The position numbers were made by a program, and so were the translations under genes. Positions 8,868 through 18,569 of a stretch of DNA of 21,178 nucleotides are shown in pieces. Below the pieces are notes generated by a model. That model did no database searches, was not told where the DNA came from, and saw only the letters and a list, made by a program, of their open reading frames with translations. The stretch covers positions 1 to 21,178 of the forward strand of contig DAIRGH010000049.1 of NCBI GenBank assembly GCA_036794585.1, given 5' to 3'. This DNA comes from WHSW01 sp036794585 (lineage in GTDB: Bacteria > Actinomycetota > Thermoleophilia > Solirubrobacterales > 70-9). Position 1 is the stretch's first letter. Every line of letters starts with the position of its first letter.

Positions 8868-8934
8868 CGCCGGCCCTGCCCGAACACGCGCTGTGCAAAA
8901 ACGGCGCGTTTGCGGGCGTTTTGTTGCTAAGGAC

Positions 8935-8951
8935 GGCCGCGGCGGGCGGCC
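8935..8951 (+). promoter_or_regulatory. Hairpin in the greA leader
   Basis: GGCCGC (8935-8940) and GCGGCC (8946-8951) form a perfect 6-bp stem with a GGCGG loop, 27 nt before the greA start and just ahead of its purine-rich ribosome site. An imperfect AAAACG/CGTTTT pairing around 8898-8922 lies upstream. No U-tract follows, so this is not a standard terminator. A role is not shown. Confidence 0.3.
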
Positions 8952-8978
8952 CCCGCAGATGAGGAAGAGGACACCAAC

Positions 8979-9458
8979 GTGGCTCGCGAAGCGCTGATCA
9001 CACAGGAAGGGCTGGTAAAGCTCAAGACCGAGATCGAGCACCTTTCGACGACCAAGCGGCGCGAGGTCGCCGAGCGGATCAAGGAGGCGCGCGAGTTCGG
9101 CGACATCGCCGAGAACTCCGAGTACGACGACGCCAAGAACGAGCAGGCCCTGCTCGAGCAGCGGATCGCCCAGCTCGAGGAGCGGCTGCGGCGGGCGAGC
9201 GTCGTCGACAAGAAGCAGATCGACACCGAGAGCGTCGGTGTCGGCGTCATGGTTCACGTCAAGGACCAGAAGTCCGGCGACTCGCGCAAGTTCCAGATCG
9301 TCGGCCCGACCGAGGCGGACCCCGGCGAGCAGAAGCTCTCGCACGAGTCGCCGATCGGCAAGGCGCTGCTCGGCCACAAGCGCGGCGACGTCGTCACCGT
9401 CGACGTTCCCCGCGGGCCGAAGAAGAAGCTCAAGATCACCAAGATCGAGACCGTCTAG
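8979..9458 (+). CDS. greA: Transcript cleavage factor GreA
   Basis: GreA enters the RNA polymerase secondary channel and stimulates cleavage of backtracked transcripts. The 159-aa protein has the full two-domain form. An N-terminal antiparallel coiled coil (about 9-75) includes EAREFGDIAENSEYDDAK with D42 and E45, the acidic tip that holds the catalytic magnesium. An FKBP-like C-terminal domain follows, with FQIVGPTEADP and ESPIGKALLGHKRGD. Length is typical. The GTG start at 8979 follows GAGGAAGAGGA at about 8960-8970, a good ribosome site. It has its own promoter candidate and a 105-nt leader containing a hairpin. lysS begins 35 bases after the stop. Confidence 0.97.
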   Translation: MAREALITQEGLVKLKTEIEHLSTTKRREVAERIKEAREFGDIAENSEYDDAKNEQALLEQRIAQLEERLRRASVVDKKQIDTESVGVGVMVHVKDQKSGDSRKFQIVGPTEADPGEQKLSHESPIGKALLGHKRGDVVTVDVPRGPKKKLKITKIETV

Positions 9459-9479
9459 CTGCGGTCTCGCGGCGTGATT

Positions 9480-9485
9480 TAGGCT
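9480..9485 (+). promoter_or_regulatory. Possible -10 for lysS
   Basis: TAGGCT ends 8 nt before the lysS ATG. There is no Shine-Dalgarno in the 35-bp greA-lysS gap, so a short or absent leader is plausible. No -35 is evident, and co-transcription with greA is equally possible. Confidence 0.3.
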
Positions 9486-9493
9486 CGCCGCCG

Positions 9494-10978
9494 ATGGCAG
9501 AGCCGCAAGACCCCGAGGGCGAGCACTCGGAGCCGCAGATTCTCGCCGAGCGGCGCGAGAAGCTCGAGCGCCTGCGCGGCGCCGGGATCGAGCCGTTCCC
9601 GCACGAGTTCCCCGGCAGGGCCGAGATCGCGGCGGTGCACGAAGCACACGACGGCCTCGACGCGGGCGAGGAGACCGAGGACGCCTACCGGGTGGCCGGG
9701 CGGATCGCGGCCCGGCGAGGCCACGGCAAGGCCGCGTTCCTCGACCTCGTCGACGCCAGCGGCAAGATCCAGGTCCACTCGCGCGCCGACGTGCTCGGCG
9801 AGGAGCGGCACGAGCTGCTCACGTCACTCGACCTCGGCGACTTCGTCGGCGTCGACGGGGTCGCGTTCAAGACTCGCCGCGGCGAGCTCTCGCTGCGCGC
9901 GACCGGCTGGACCCTGCTGGCGAAGAGCCTGCGCCCGCCTCCCGACAAGTTCCACGGGCTCGAGGACACCGAGCTGCGCTACCGCCACCGCGAGCTCGAC
10001 CTGATCGCCAACCCCGAGACCCGAGAGGTCTTTCACAAGCGGGGTCAGACGATCACGGCCGTCCGCGAGTACCTGGACGCGGCGGGCTTCGTCGAGGTCG
10101 AGACGCCGGTGCTGCAGCCGCTCTACGGAGGCGCCCTGGCGCGCCCCTTCACGACCCACCACAATGCGCTCGACCGCGACCTCTATCTGCGGATCGCGAC
10201 CGAGCTGTACCTCAAGCGCCTGATCGTCGGCGGCATCGACAGGGTCTACGAGCTCGGCAAGGACTTTCGCAACGAGGGGATCTCGTTCAAGCACAACCCC
10301 GAGTTCACGATGCTCGAGTGGTACGAGGCCTACGCCGACTACAACGACGGGGCCCGCCGCCTCGAGGAGATGGTCGCCGGGGCCGCCGAGCGGGTGCTCG
10401 GGACGACCAAGGTCGATCGGGGCGGGGTCGAGATCGAGCTCGCTCCGCCCTGGCGGCGGGTGACGCTGCGCGAGGCAATCCGCGAGCGAACCGGCATCGA
10501 CGTGCTCGAGCATCCGAGCCGCGAGCAGCTCGCCGAGGCCATGGACTCAGAGCCCGATTCGCAGGAGGGCTGGGGCAAGCTGGTCGACGGGCTGCTCTCC
10601 AAGCAGGTCGAGCCGACCCTGATCCAGCCCACCTTCGTGCTCGACTATCCGGTCGAGATGTCTCCCTTCGCCAAGCGCCACCGCTCTGACGAGGGGCTGG
10701 TCGAGCGCTGGGAGGCGTATGTCGGCGGCTTCGAGATCGCCAACGCGTTCACCGAGCTCAACGACCCCGACGAGCAGCGCCGGCGCTTCGAGCAGCAGGC
10801 CGAGGAGCTGCGCCGGGGCGACGAGGAGGCCCAGCCGTTTGACGAGTCGTACGTGCGCGCGCTCGAGCAGGGCATGCCGCCGACCAGCGGGGTGGGGCTC
10901 GGCATCGACCGCCTGGTCATGCTGCTGACCGGCGCCAAGACCTTGCGCGAGGTGGTCCTGTTTCCCGCCCTGCGCTGA
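9494..10978 (+). CDS. lysS: Lysyl-tRNA synthetase, class II
   Basis: This enzyme charges tRNA-Lys with lysine. The 494-aa protein has the class II layout: a short charged N-terminal helix, an OB-fold anticodon-binding domain (about 60-150, with GKAAFLDLVDASGKIQVHSR) and the catalytic domain. Motif 1 covers about 199-215 (FVEVETPVLQ), motif 2 is FRNEGISFKHNPEFTMLEWY (258-277) with the ATP-binding arginine, and motif 3 is GVGLGIDRLVMLLTG (466-480). Between motifs 2 and 3 is the lysine-site region FEIANAFTELNDP. Length is typical. The ATG at 9494 lacks a Shine-Dalgarno and is preceded by TAGGCT. The stop TGA overlaps a CTG that may start the next gene. Confidence 0.97.
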   Translation: MAEPQDPEGEHSEPQILAERREKLERLRGAGIEPFPHEFPGRAEIAAVHEAHDGLDAGEETEDAYRVAGRIAARRGHGKAAFLDLVDASGKIQVHSRADVLGEERHELLTSLDLGDFVGVDGVAFKTRRGELSLRATGWTLLAKSLRPPPDKFHGLEDTELRYRHRELDLIANPETREVFHKRGQTITAVREYLDAAGFVEVETPVLQPLYGGALARPFTTHHNALDRDLYLRIATELYLKRLIVGGIDRVYELGKDFRNEGISFKHNPEFTMLEWYEAYADYNDGARRLEEMVAGAAERVLGTTKVDRGGVEIELAPPWRRVTLREAIRERTGIDVLEHPSREQLAEAMDSEPDSQEGWGKLVDGLLSKQVEPTLIQPTFVLDYPVEMSPFAKRHRSDEGLVERWEAYVGGFEIANAFTELNDPDEQRRRFEQQAEELRRGDEEAQPFDESYVRALEQGMPPTSGVGLGIDRLVMLLTGAKTLREVVLFPALR

Positions 10979-11391
10979 GCCGCGTCGCTGCGCTCGCCGT
11001 GATCGCGAGCCTTTCCGGCTGCGGCTCCGACCCCGGGGAGCCGGCCGCTGACCCGGCGCCGCAACGTGACCGGCGCGATGCCCCCGACGCGCCGACCCCG
11101 CCGCGGCCGCCGCGCTGTCCGCCCGAGGCCGCCAACTGCAAGGTCGCGACCGGGAGTGTGCTCACGCTCGAGGCCGTCGATCCCGACGGTGACGGCGACG
11201 CCCATCTGATCCTCCTCAGTCCGCAGGGGATCACCGCGCCGGGGATCTCGGTGATCGACGTCGCCCGCGACCTGCGCCCGCACCCGCTGCCCGCCCCTGG
11301 CGACCTGGTCGCGGCCGCCGGGCCCGTGTACCGCGGCTCCTACGGACAGCGCCAAATCCAGGCGACGGTGCTGCGAGTCAGCGAGCGATAG
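10975..11391 (+). CDS. Small lipoprotein, unknown function (CTG 10975 or GTG 10999 start)
   Basis: I do not recognise this protein of 130 aa (GTG start) or 138 aa (CTG start). A lipobox LSGC sits near the N-terminus, after which the cysteine would be lipidated and the protein anchored outside the membrane. From the canonical GTG at 10999 the signal is only seven residues with no positive charge. From CTG at 10975 it reads MSRVAALAVIASLSGC, with an arginine and a proper hydrophobic core; this CTG overlaps the lysS TGA as CTGA, the geometry of translational coupling. A Pro/Asp/Arg-rich linker of about 30 residues follows. The C-terminal part (from NCKVATGSVLTLEAV) has alternating hydrophobic strands and a VDPDGDGDAH acidic loop that could be a small beta-barrel. 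Its end overlaps the convergent membrane-protein gene by 14 bases. Confidence 0.65.
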   Translation: MSRVAALAVIASLSGCGSDPGEPAADPAPQRDRRDAPDAPTPPRPPRCPPEAANCKVATGSVLTLEAVDPDGDGDAHLILLSPQGITAPGISVIDVARDLRPHPLPAPGDLVAAAGPVYRGSYGQRQIQATVLRVSER

Positions 11392-12619
11392 CCGCGCTGC
11401 GCAGCTCGCCGGCCAGCCGAGTCGCGTACGCGTCGAGCGCCTTGGCCGAGGCCCCAGGTGCCGAGACGTCGAAGTCGGCGCTCGCGACCGGGCCGGTGGG
11501 GCCGGCGACCAGTGCGATCGAGTCGCCGCGCTTGAACCCGTCGCCGGTCACCATCAACGCGCCCTCGACGGCGTCGAACCTGCCGTTCAGGACCCGCACC
11601 GGGCTACCCGGCAAGTTCGCCTTGGCGTGGGTGGCCGCGAACACGCTCGGATCATCGACTCGCAGCCCGCGGGCGCGGGCGTACTCGCGCCAGAAGGCCT
11701 CGTTGGCAAGCTTCTGCGAGCGGTCGTTGATCTCGTGACGGAAGGTAAGAAAACCGACGATCGCGAGCAGCGAGAGCTCGAAGATCAGCACCGCCTGACC
11801 GGGGTCGGGGAGGTTGAGCAGCAGCCCGAAGATGCCGCCGCCGACGACGTTGACCACCAGCATCCAGACGATCGTCATGAACAGGGCGATGAAGTACGTG
11901 GAGGGATGGCGGATGACGAGCTGGCGAAACCGCGGCCGCGCCTCGGCGACGTCGGCCGGGGGTCGCTCGAAGGAGACCAGCGGCAGCAGTGAGTCGATCA
12001 GGATCTGGTTGGCGTCTCGCTTGGGCTTTGCGGCCGTGATCGCCGCGGCGCCCGAGTCGACCTCCGCCAGCGATTCCTCGCGCAGCGCGTCGGCCAGGTG
12101 CGATGCGTCCTCGCACAACCCGGTCAGCTCGGACTCCTTGCTGAGGTGCTGGTCGCGCGAGACGGTGAGCACGCCCTCGGCGAGCTCCCATTCGAAGTCG
12201 TCGGGGCTGCGCAGGACCCACTCGCGCAGCGCGGGCGAGAACAGCTCGTTCAGCCACCCGTCGTCGACGCCCTCGGCAACGCGCAGGTCGAGGTCTTTGC
12301 CGAGCTCGGCCCCCCTGGTGTCCAGGCTCGCCGCACCTCGCATGGCGGCGCTCCGGGTGGCGAGGTAGGGCGCGAAGCCGATCGACTCGGGCACCCGGAT
12401 TACGGCGGCGGTGCGGCGAGCGGTGTGGGTGGTGTCGTTGGACGTATACGTGTAGGTGAGGTGACAGAGCGTCCCCGGCTCGCCGCCCGGCAGCTCGCCG
12501 CTGGCGGCGGCGCCGATCTCGAGCTTGTCGCGAGTCAGCAGGGCGCCGTACGGTGGGAGCTCGGGCTTGGCTTCGAGCTCGAGGCCGTGCGCCTCGGCGA
12601 ACTCGGCGAACGCGCTCAC
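11378..12619 (-). CDS. Membrane protein with two central helices, unknown function
   Basis: I do not recognise this 413-aa protein with certainty. I chose GTG at 12619 because a TATGTT hexamer lies 6 nt upstream. The frame stays open to 12826, but the extra 69 residues are proline/arginine-rich and would run under the clpC promoter region. An N-terminal soluble part of about 230 residues includes LPPYGALLTRDKLEIGAAAS and a WLNELFSPALREWVLRSP segment, reminiscent of large membrane proteins of the DUF3137 style (a resemblance only). Two membrane helices follow at about 241-269 and 276-293, the first containing a GGGIFGLLLN glycine patch. A C-terminal soluble domain of about 115 residues comes last. 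Both soluble parts probably face the same side. It converges on the lipoprotein gene with a 14-bp overlap. Confidence 0.75.
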   Translation of the reverse strand: MSAFAEFAEAHGLELEAKPELPPYGALLTRDKLEIGAAASGELPGGEPGTLCHLTYTYTSNDTTHTARRTAAVIRVPESIGFAPYLATRSAAMRGAASLDTRGAELGKDLDLRVAEGVDDGWLNELFSPALREWVLRSPDDFEWELAEGVLTVSRDQHLSKESELTGLCEDASHLADALREESLAEVDSGAAAITAAKPKRDANQILIDSLLPLVSFERPPADVAEARPRFRQLVIRHPSTYFIALFMTIVWMLVVNVVGGGIFGLLLNLPDPGQAVLIFELSLLAIVGFLTFRHEINDRSQKLANEAFWREYARARGLRVDDPSVFAATHAKANLPGSPVRVLNGRFDAVEGALMVTGDGFKRGDSIALVAGPTGPVASADFDVSAPGASAKALDAYATRLAGELRSAAIAR

Positions 12620-12625
12620 CAGGTC

Positions 12626-12631
12626 AACATA
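12626..12631 (-). promoter_or_regulatory. Possible -10 for the 413-aa membrane protein
   Basis: Read on the minus strand, TATGTT ends 6 nt before the GTG at 12619, the same distance as at coaX and radA. There is no Shine-Dalgarno. No -35 with normal spacing is visible. Confidence 0.35.
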
Positions 12632-12707
12632 TTCACGCGAAGCCGCAAGTTGCGCGCTGGGCCGTGGGTTGCGTTTTCCAGGCGTCAGGACGGCGAAGTG
12701 CCCCCGA

Positions 12708-12713
12708 TATACT
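12708..12713 (+). promoter_or_regulatory. Candidate -10 for clpC
   Basis: TATACT is a near-consensus -10 in the 236-bp gap before clpC. No good -35 is seen at 16-18 bp. Transcription would start near 12720 and give a leader of about 136 nt. Confidence 0.45.
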
Positions 12714-12737
12714 GGCCTCTCGCGGTAACCGACAACC

Positions 12738-12817
12738 GGAGGTTCTAATCCATCGGCAGCGAAGAGCCGAAATGTTGGATGAGCCCCCGGCGATCTTGCG
12801 TCCCCGCGGCTAGCTAG
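12738..12817 (+). promoter_or_regulatory. clpC leader with an unpaired Shine-Dalgarno and possible mini-ORF
   Basis: GGAGG (12738-12742) is a strong ribosome site, but no ATG/GTG/TTG lies at normal distance. An ATC at 12752 (9-nt spacing) would open a 21-codon frame ending at TAG 12815-12817. Alternatively, ATG at 12772 opens a 13-residue frame ending at TAG 12811-12813. Both stops lie in the perfect 10-bp palindrome GCTAGCTAGC (12809-12818). This may be a leader peptide or chance. Confidence 0.2.
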
Positions 12818-12855
12818 CTTAGGCACGAGAAGGGCATCAAGAGGCGGAACGAGTT

Positions 12856-15450
<2,595 letters not shown>

Positions 15451-15455
15451 CTTCT

Positions 15456-15474
15456 CGCGCCTCGGTCGAGCGCG
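15456..15474. terminator. Weak hairpin in the clpC/SBBP convergent gap
   Basis: In the 24-bp gap between two convergent stops, CGCG (15456-15459) pairs with CGCG (15471-15474), and CTC (15461-15463) with GAG (15468-15470), with one bulged C and a 4-nt loop. Position suits a bidirectional terminator, but there is no T-tract on either side. Confidence 0.22.
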
Positions 15475-18399
15475 CTAGGGCTTGACCTTGAACTTCTTCA
15501 GGTTGCCGATCTTCTTCGTGAAGAGCGGCTCGGAGACACCGGCCTTGTTCGTGGCGCGCGAGTAGGCGATGTACTTGCCGGGCTCGAGCTCCTTCTTGAA
15601 CTCGTACTCCCAGTCGCGCTTGTTGTCCTTGGCCTTGCCGTCGAGCTCCGCCTTGATCCAGACCGGCTTGTCGCAGACGTCCCCGTCGCCCGGCTTGACG
15701 TCCTTGAAGTCGCCCTGCTTGGTCAGCCACCTGCACTCCGGCTTCGCGAAGGCCTGCGCCCCTCCGCTCGTGCTCAGGACGCCAACCTCGACCTTCTTGA
15801 TCGTGTCGCCAGGCGGGTTTCCGCCCACGGGCGGCTTCGGGAACGCGTTGTCGTAGGTGCGCGCTAGTCCCTCAATGTGGTCGCCGTGGACCTTGTTCAG
15901 GTCTGCCTCGTTGCTGTAGACCGTGACTGTCGCCGAAGCGAAGATCACCTCGCCGGTGCTCGCCTGGACCCGCACCGTGTTGGTCAGAACGCCGGCCCTC
16001 GCCTTGTTGTTGGCGCTGTAGGGGCCGAAGTGATGGGAGGGTGAGACGACGTGGTGGCTCACGCTGCTCGCGTTGAAGGGCTGTGAGAAACTGCCGAAGT
16101 TGGCCACCGACTCGGCCGTCTCGGTGACCACCACGTCGCAGGAGGTGGTCGTGCGGACGATGACCTCGAAGGACAGGCCCTGCTGGTTATGGATATCGAT
16201 CGCATGGGCAGTGCCCTCGAGCTCTCCCGAGAGGCCAGGCTTCCGTCGGCTAGCGAGCTTCTCTACGGTCAGGCCCGCACATGATCCGCTGCTGCTTTGC
16301 GGCCCGAGCTTTGCGACCACGCCGCTGTCGGCGGGATCATTGGGGAACCGCACGCTGCGTCTGGCGGTCGCCAGCAAGGGGAAGTCGGTGGACGACGTAT
16401 AGCCGGCAACGTAGGCGTCGCCGGCCGAGTCGAGCGCGATCCCGCGGCCGAAGTCGATGCCGTTGCCGCCGAGATAGGTCGAGTAGGTGAGCGTGCTTCC
16501 GGCAGCACTGAGCTTGGTCACGAAGATGTCGTCGCCGGCGGTGTCGAGCTGGAACGGGTCCTGCTGGGGAAAGTCCGACGACCCGGTGATCCCGGTGACG
16601 TGTGCGGATCCGGAGGAGTCGACGGCGATGCCGAAGCCCCAGTCCTTAAAGCTGCCCCCCAGGTAGGTCGAGTAGGCGAGCGCGCTCCCGGAGGGGTTGA
16701 GCTTCGTGACGAAGACGTCGTCGTCGGGCTGGTCGGCCTGGATCGGGCTCAGGGTCGGGAAGTTCGTGGAGTTGGTTTGGCCGGTGACATATGCGGCTCC
16801 CGCGGAGTCGACGGCAATTGCCCGACCCTGGTCGGTTGCGCCGTCTCCCCCGAGGTATGTCGAGTAGGCGAGCGTGTTCGCGGCGCCCGCATCGGGGTTG
16901 AGCTTGATGACGAAGGCATCCGTATCCGGCTGGTTGCCCTGAAAGCCACCCGGGGTCGGTAAATCGGTCGAGTCGGTGTCGCCGGTGACGTAGGCGGCGC
17001 CGGTCGAGTCGACCGCGATCCCAAAGCCGCGATCGAAGTCAGCGCCGCCCAGGTGGGTGGAGTAGGCGAGCGCCACCTGGCCGCCGCTGTCGGGATCGAG
17101 CTTGGTCACGAACACATCCTGGCTCGGCGGGTTGACCTGATACACGTCCTCGGTCGGAAAGTCGTCCGAGTCGGTCATTCCTGTCACATAGGCGGAGCCG
17201 GCCGAGTCGACCGCGACCGCGAAGCCCTCATCGGTGAAGGCGCCGCCGAGGTACGTCGAGTAGGCGAGCGCCGAGCCCGAGGGCTCGAGCTTGGCGGCGA
17301 AGGCGTCGAAGAACGGCTGATTGGTCTGCAGCTCATCCTGGGTCGGGAAGTTGGTTGAGTTCGTCCGCCCGGCGACGTAAGCAGCGCCGGCCGAGTCGAC
17401 CGCGATGCCGAACGCCTCGTCGAAGCTCATGTCGCCGCCGAGGTAGGTGGAGTAGACGAGCGCGGTTCCGGCCGGGTTCAGCTTCGAGACGAAGGCGTCA
17501 CCGCCGGTCTGGTCTCCCTGGTACGGCCCGACGGTGGGAAAGTCGGTCGACACGGTGTGGCCGCTGAGATAGGCGGCGCCGGAGGAGTCGACCGCGATCG
17601 CATTGATGAAGTCGTTGGCGTTGCCGCCGAGGTAGGTGGAGTAGACGAGCGTCGGGTCGATGACCAGCGGGCGCGATCGGTCGTACGAGCCGAGCTCGAG
17701 GGTGGCTGTTGAGCCTTCGAGCACATACGCAGACTCGACGGCGCGACGCCCTCCGCCGACACGCTGGTATGCGATCGGCGCCCGCTGGGTGATCGTCCGC
17801 TCGCCGAAAGCGATCAGCAGATCGCCGTTTGCGTTCAGCCGGACCGAGTCGGCGCCGGAGAAGTCGATCGCGATCTGCGACGGATGGGCGTGCGGTGCGA
17901 GCCGGAAGTCGTATTCGAGGTTGCGCTGGCTGCCGTAGAAGTCGACGTCGATGCCGGGATAGACGTTGGAGTAGCGCACGCCGCCGTAGGTCGGGACGTG
18001 CGTCCGCCACCTCGAGGGCTCGTCGCCGATGAAACTGTTCGCCTCGCCCGGCAGCCGATCGAGGCCTTGCGGGATCGGATCGGTCGCGGCGCCGGCGAAG
18101 CGGAGAGTGACCGCGGCGTCCTCGAACGCGATCACCGCGTCGCGACCTGTGAGATAGAGCGTTCCGCCGGCGAGCGAGTGGCTGAGGAAGTCGACCTGCC
18201 GATCGGTGCGCCCGGCGTTGGGTTCGAAGCTCAGCGGCAGGTTTCCGTAGTCGCTTGCGACGCCGGCGTAGCTCGCCGGGGAGCTGGCCGACGGCGAGAG
18301 CGAGTAGGAGGCAAGTAGGGCGACCAGCAGCGCAACGGCACCCAAGGCCACGGCGACTGGGGGCGGGCCGCGACGACGGAGCACGAGTGCGCTGTCCAC
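15475..18399 (-). CDS. Secreted SBBP-repeat beta-propeller protein
   Basis: This 974-aa protein is probably exported and either surface-associated or released. GTG at 18399 is set by GAGGAGG (18413-18407) 7 nt upstream. A signal peptide (hydrophobic about 14-34) is followed by an N-terminal domain (about 51-249) of the type that precedes SBBP repeats (DUF7948-like): NLPLSFEPNAGRTDRQVDF, then GEANSFIGDEPSRWRTHVPT and PGIDVDFYGSQRNLEYDF. Seven SBBP repeats of 62-66 residues follow (about 251-698), each with YSTYLGG, IAVDSAGAAYVTG and DFPT elements; seven such units could close a seven-bladed propeller. The last 270 residues are beta-rich with several cysteines and end in a Lys-rich tail, with no LPXTG, membrane helix or type IX signal seen. 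Substrate unknown. It is transcribed divergently from another large secreted protein across a shared inverted repeat. Confidence 0.9.
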   Translation of the reverse strand: MDSALVLRRRGPPPVAVALGAVALLVALLASYSLSPSASSPASYAGVASDYGNLPLSFEPNAGRTDRQVDFLSHSLAGGTLYLTGRDAVIAFEDAAVTLRFAGAATDPIPQGLDRLPGEANSFIGDEPSRWRTHVPTYGGVRYSNVYPGIDVDFYGSQRNLEYDFRLAPHAHPSQIAIDFSGADSVRLNANGDLLIAFGERTITQRAPIAYQRVGGGRRAVESAYVLEGSTATLELGSYDRSRPLVIDPTLVYSTYLGGNANDFINAIAVDSSGAAYLSGHTVSTDFPTVGPYQGDQTGGDAFVSKLNPAGTALVYSTYLGGDMSFDEAFGIAVDSAGAAYVAGRTNSTNFPTQDELQTNQPFFDAFAAKLEPSGSALAYSTYLGGAFTDEGFAVAVDSAGSAYVTGMTDSDDFPTEDVYQVNPPSQDVFVTKLDPDSGGQVALAYSTHLGGADFDRGFGIAVDSTGAAYVTGDTDSTDLPTPGGFQGNQPDTDAFVIKLNPDAGAANTLAYSTYLGGDGATDQGRAIAVDSAGAAYVTGQTNSTNFPTLSPIQADQPDDDVFVTKLNPSGSALAYSTYLGGSFKDWGFGIAVDSSGSAHVTGITGSSDFPQQDPFQLDTAGDDIFVTKLSAAGSTLTYSTYLGGNGIDFGRGIALDSAGDAYVAGYTSSTDFPLLATARRSVRFPNDPADSGVVAKLGPQSSSGSCAGLTVEKLASRRKPGLSGELEGTAHAIDIHNQQGLSFEVIVRTTTSCDVVVTETAESVANFGSFSQPFNASSVSHHVVSPSHHFGPYSANNKARAGVLTNTVRVQASTGEVIFASATVTVYSNEADLNKVHGDHIEGLARTYDNAFPKPPVGGNPPGDTIKKVEVGVLSTSGGAQAFAKPECRWLTKQGDFKDVKPGDGDVCDKPVWIKAELDGKAKDNKRDWEYEFKKELEPGKYIAYSRATNKAGVSEPLFTKKIGNLKKFKVKP
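16306..17649 (-). repeat. Seven tandem SBBP coding repeats
   Basis: The coding sequence contains seven repeats of about 186-198 bp. On the plus strand the marker is a GAGGTAGGTSGAGTA-like block (the YSTYLGG codons), recurring near 16470, 16660, 16850, 17050, 17250, 17440 and 17630. Units differ at many third positions, so they are old protein repeats rather than a recent DNA expansion. The most C-terminal unit is the most diverged: its DFP segment continues into LLATARRSV in place of the usual DFPT. Confidence 0.9.
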
Positions 18400-18414
18400 G
18401 TATGCACCTCCTCG

Positions 18415-18435
18415 CGACTCCCGTGGTGGGAGTCG
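18415..18435 (-). promoter_or_regulatory. 8-bp hairpin at the predicted 5' end of the SBBP mRNA
   Basis: CGACTCCC (18415-18422) and GGGAGTCG (18428-18435) form a perfect 8-bp stem with a GTGGT loop. The predicted minus-strand transcription start (about 18434) falls at its edge, and the GAGGAGG ribosome site begins 2 nt beyond its other side. A 5'-terminal stem of this kind could protect the mRNA or limit ribosome access. Confidence 0.6.
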
Positions 18436-18440
18436 GGCCG

Positions 18441-18469
18441 ACCCTCTCACAGCCCCCAGGCGCAGTCAA
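18441..18469 (-). promoter_or_regulatory. Candidate promoter for the SBBP gene
   Basis: On the minus strand, TTGACT (18469-18464) is a good -35, followed after exactly 17 bp by GAGGGT (18446-18441), a poor -10. The -35 lies inside the left arm of the 11-bp inverted repeat. Confidence 0.4.
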
Positions 18470-18540
18470 GCTGCCGGCTAGCAGCCGGCCGGCGTGGGGA
18501 ATCGAATCAGCGAGCGCCGGCGCCGTCCGGCTTGACTGCG
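18461..18540. repeat. 11-bp inverted repeat carrying both divergent -35 elements
   Basis: CGCAGTCAAGC (18461-18471) and GCTTGACTGCG (18530-18540) are perfect inverted copies separated by 58 bp. Each contains TTGACT pointing outward. The spacer also has a 7-bp stem GCCGGCT/AGCCGGC with a 3-nt loop (18473-18489) and the palindrome GCGCCGGCGC (18514-18523). The layout fits matched divergent promoters, possibly with a common regulator. Confidence 0.6.
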
Positions 18541-18560
18541 GACGGCGGATGGTGAAGGAT
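18532..18560 (+). promoter_or_regulatory. Candidate promoter for the 786-aa secreted protein
   Basis: TTGACT (18532-18537) and AAGGAT (18555-18560) are spaced 17 bp, ending 9 nt before the GTG at 18570. The -10 is weak but mirrors the opposite promoter. The GAAGGAT could instead serve as a ribosome site if transcription starts upstream. Confidence 0.45.
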
Positions 18561-18569
18561 CGGCCCCAC

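Noticed and set aside
12620..12826. N-terminal extension of the 413-aa membrane protein to 12826
   Set aside because: The added residues are low-complexity and Pro/Arg-rich and overlap the clpC promoter and leader. GTG 12619 with an adjacent -10 is better.
15456..15474. Strong intrinsic terminator between clpC and the SBBP gene
   Set aside because: The stem is short, bulged and lacks a T-tract on either strand, so it is kept only as a low-confidence hairpin.
16306..17649. CRISPR array or satellite interpretation of the ~190-bp periodic DNA
   Set aside because: The period reflects tandem SBBP protein repeats in an intact frame. Units are too long and too diverged for a CRISPR array.
18255..18569. 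N-terminal extension of the 786-aa secreted protein back to 18255
   Set aside because: It would be Arg/Pro-rich, overlap the divergent gene's signal peptide, cover the inverted repeat and bury the real signal peptide 120 residues inside.
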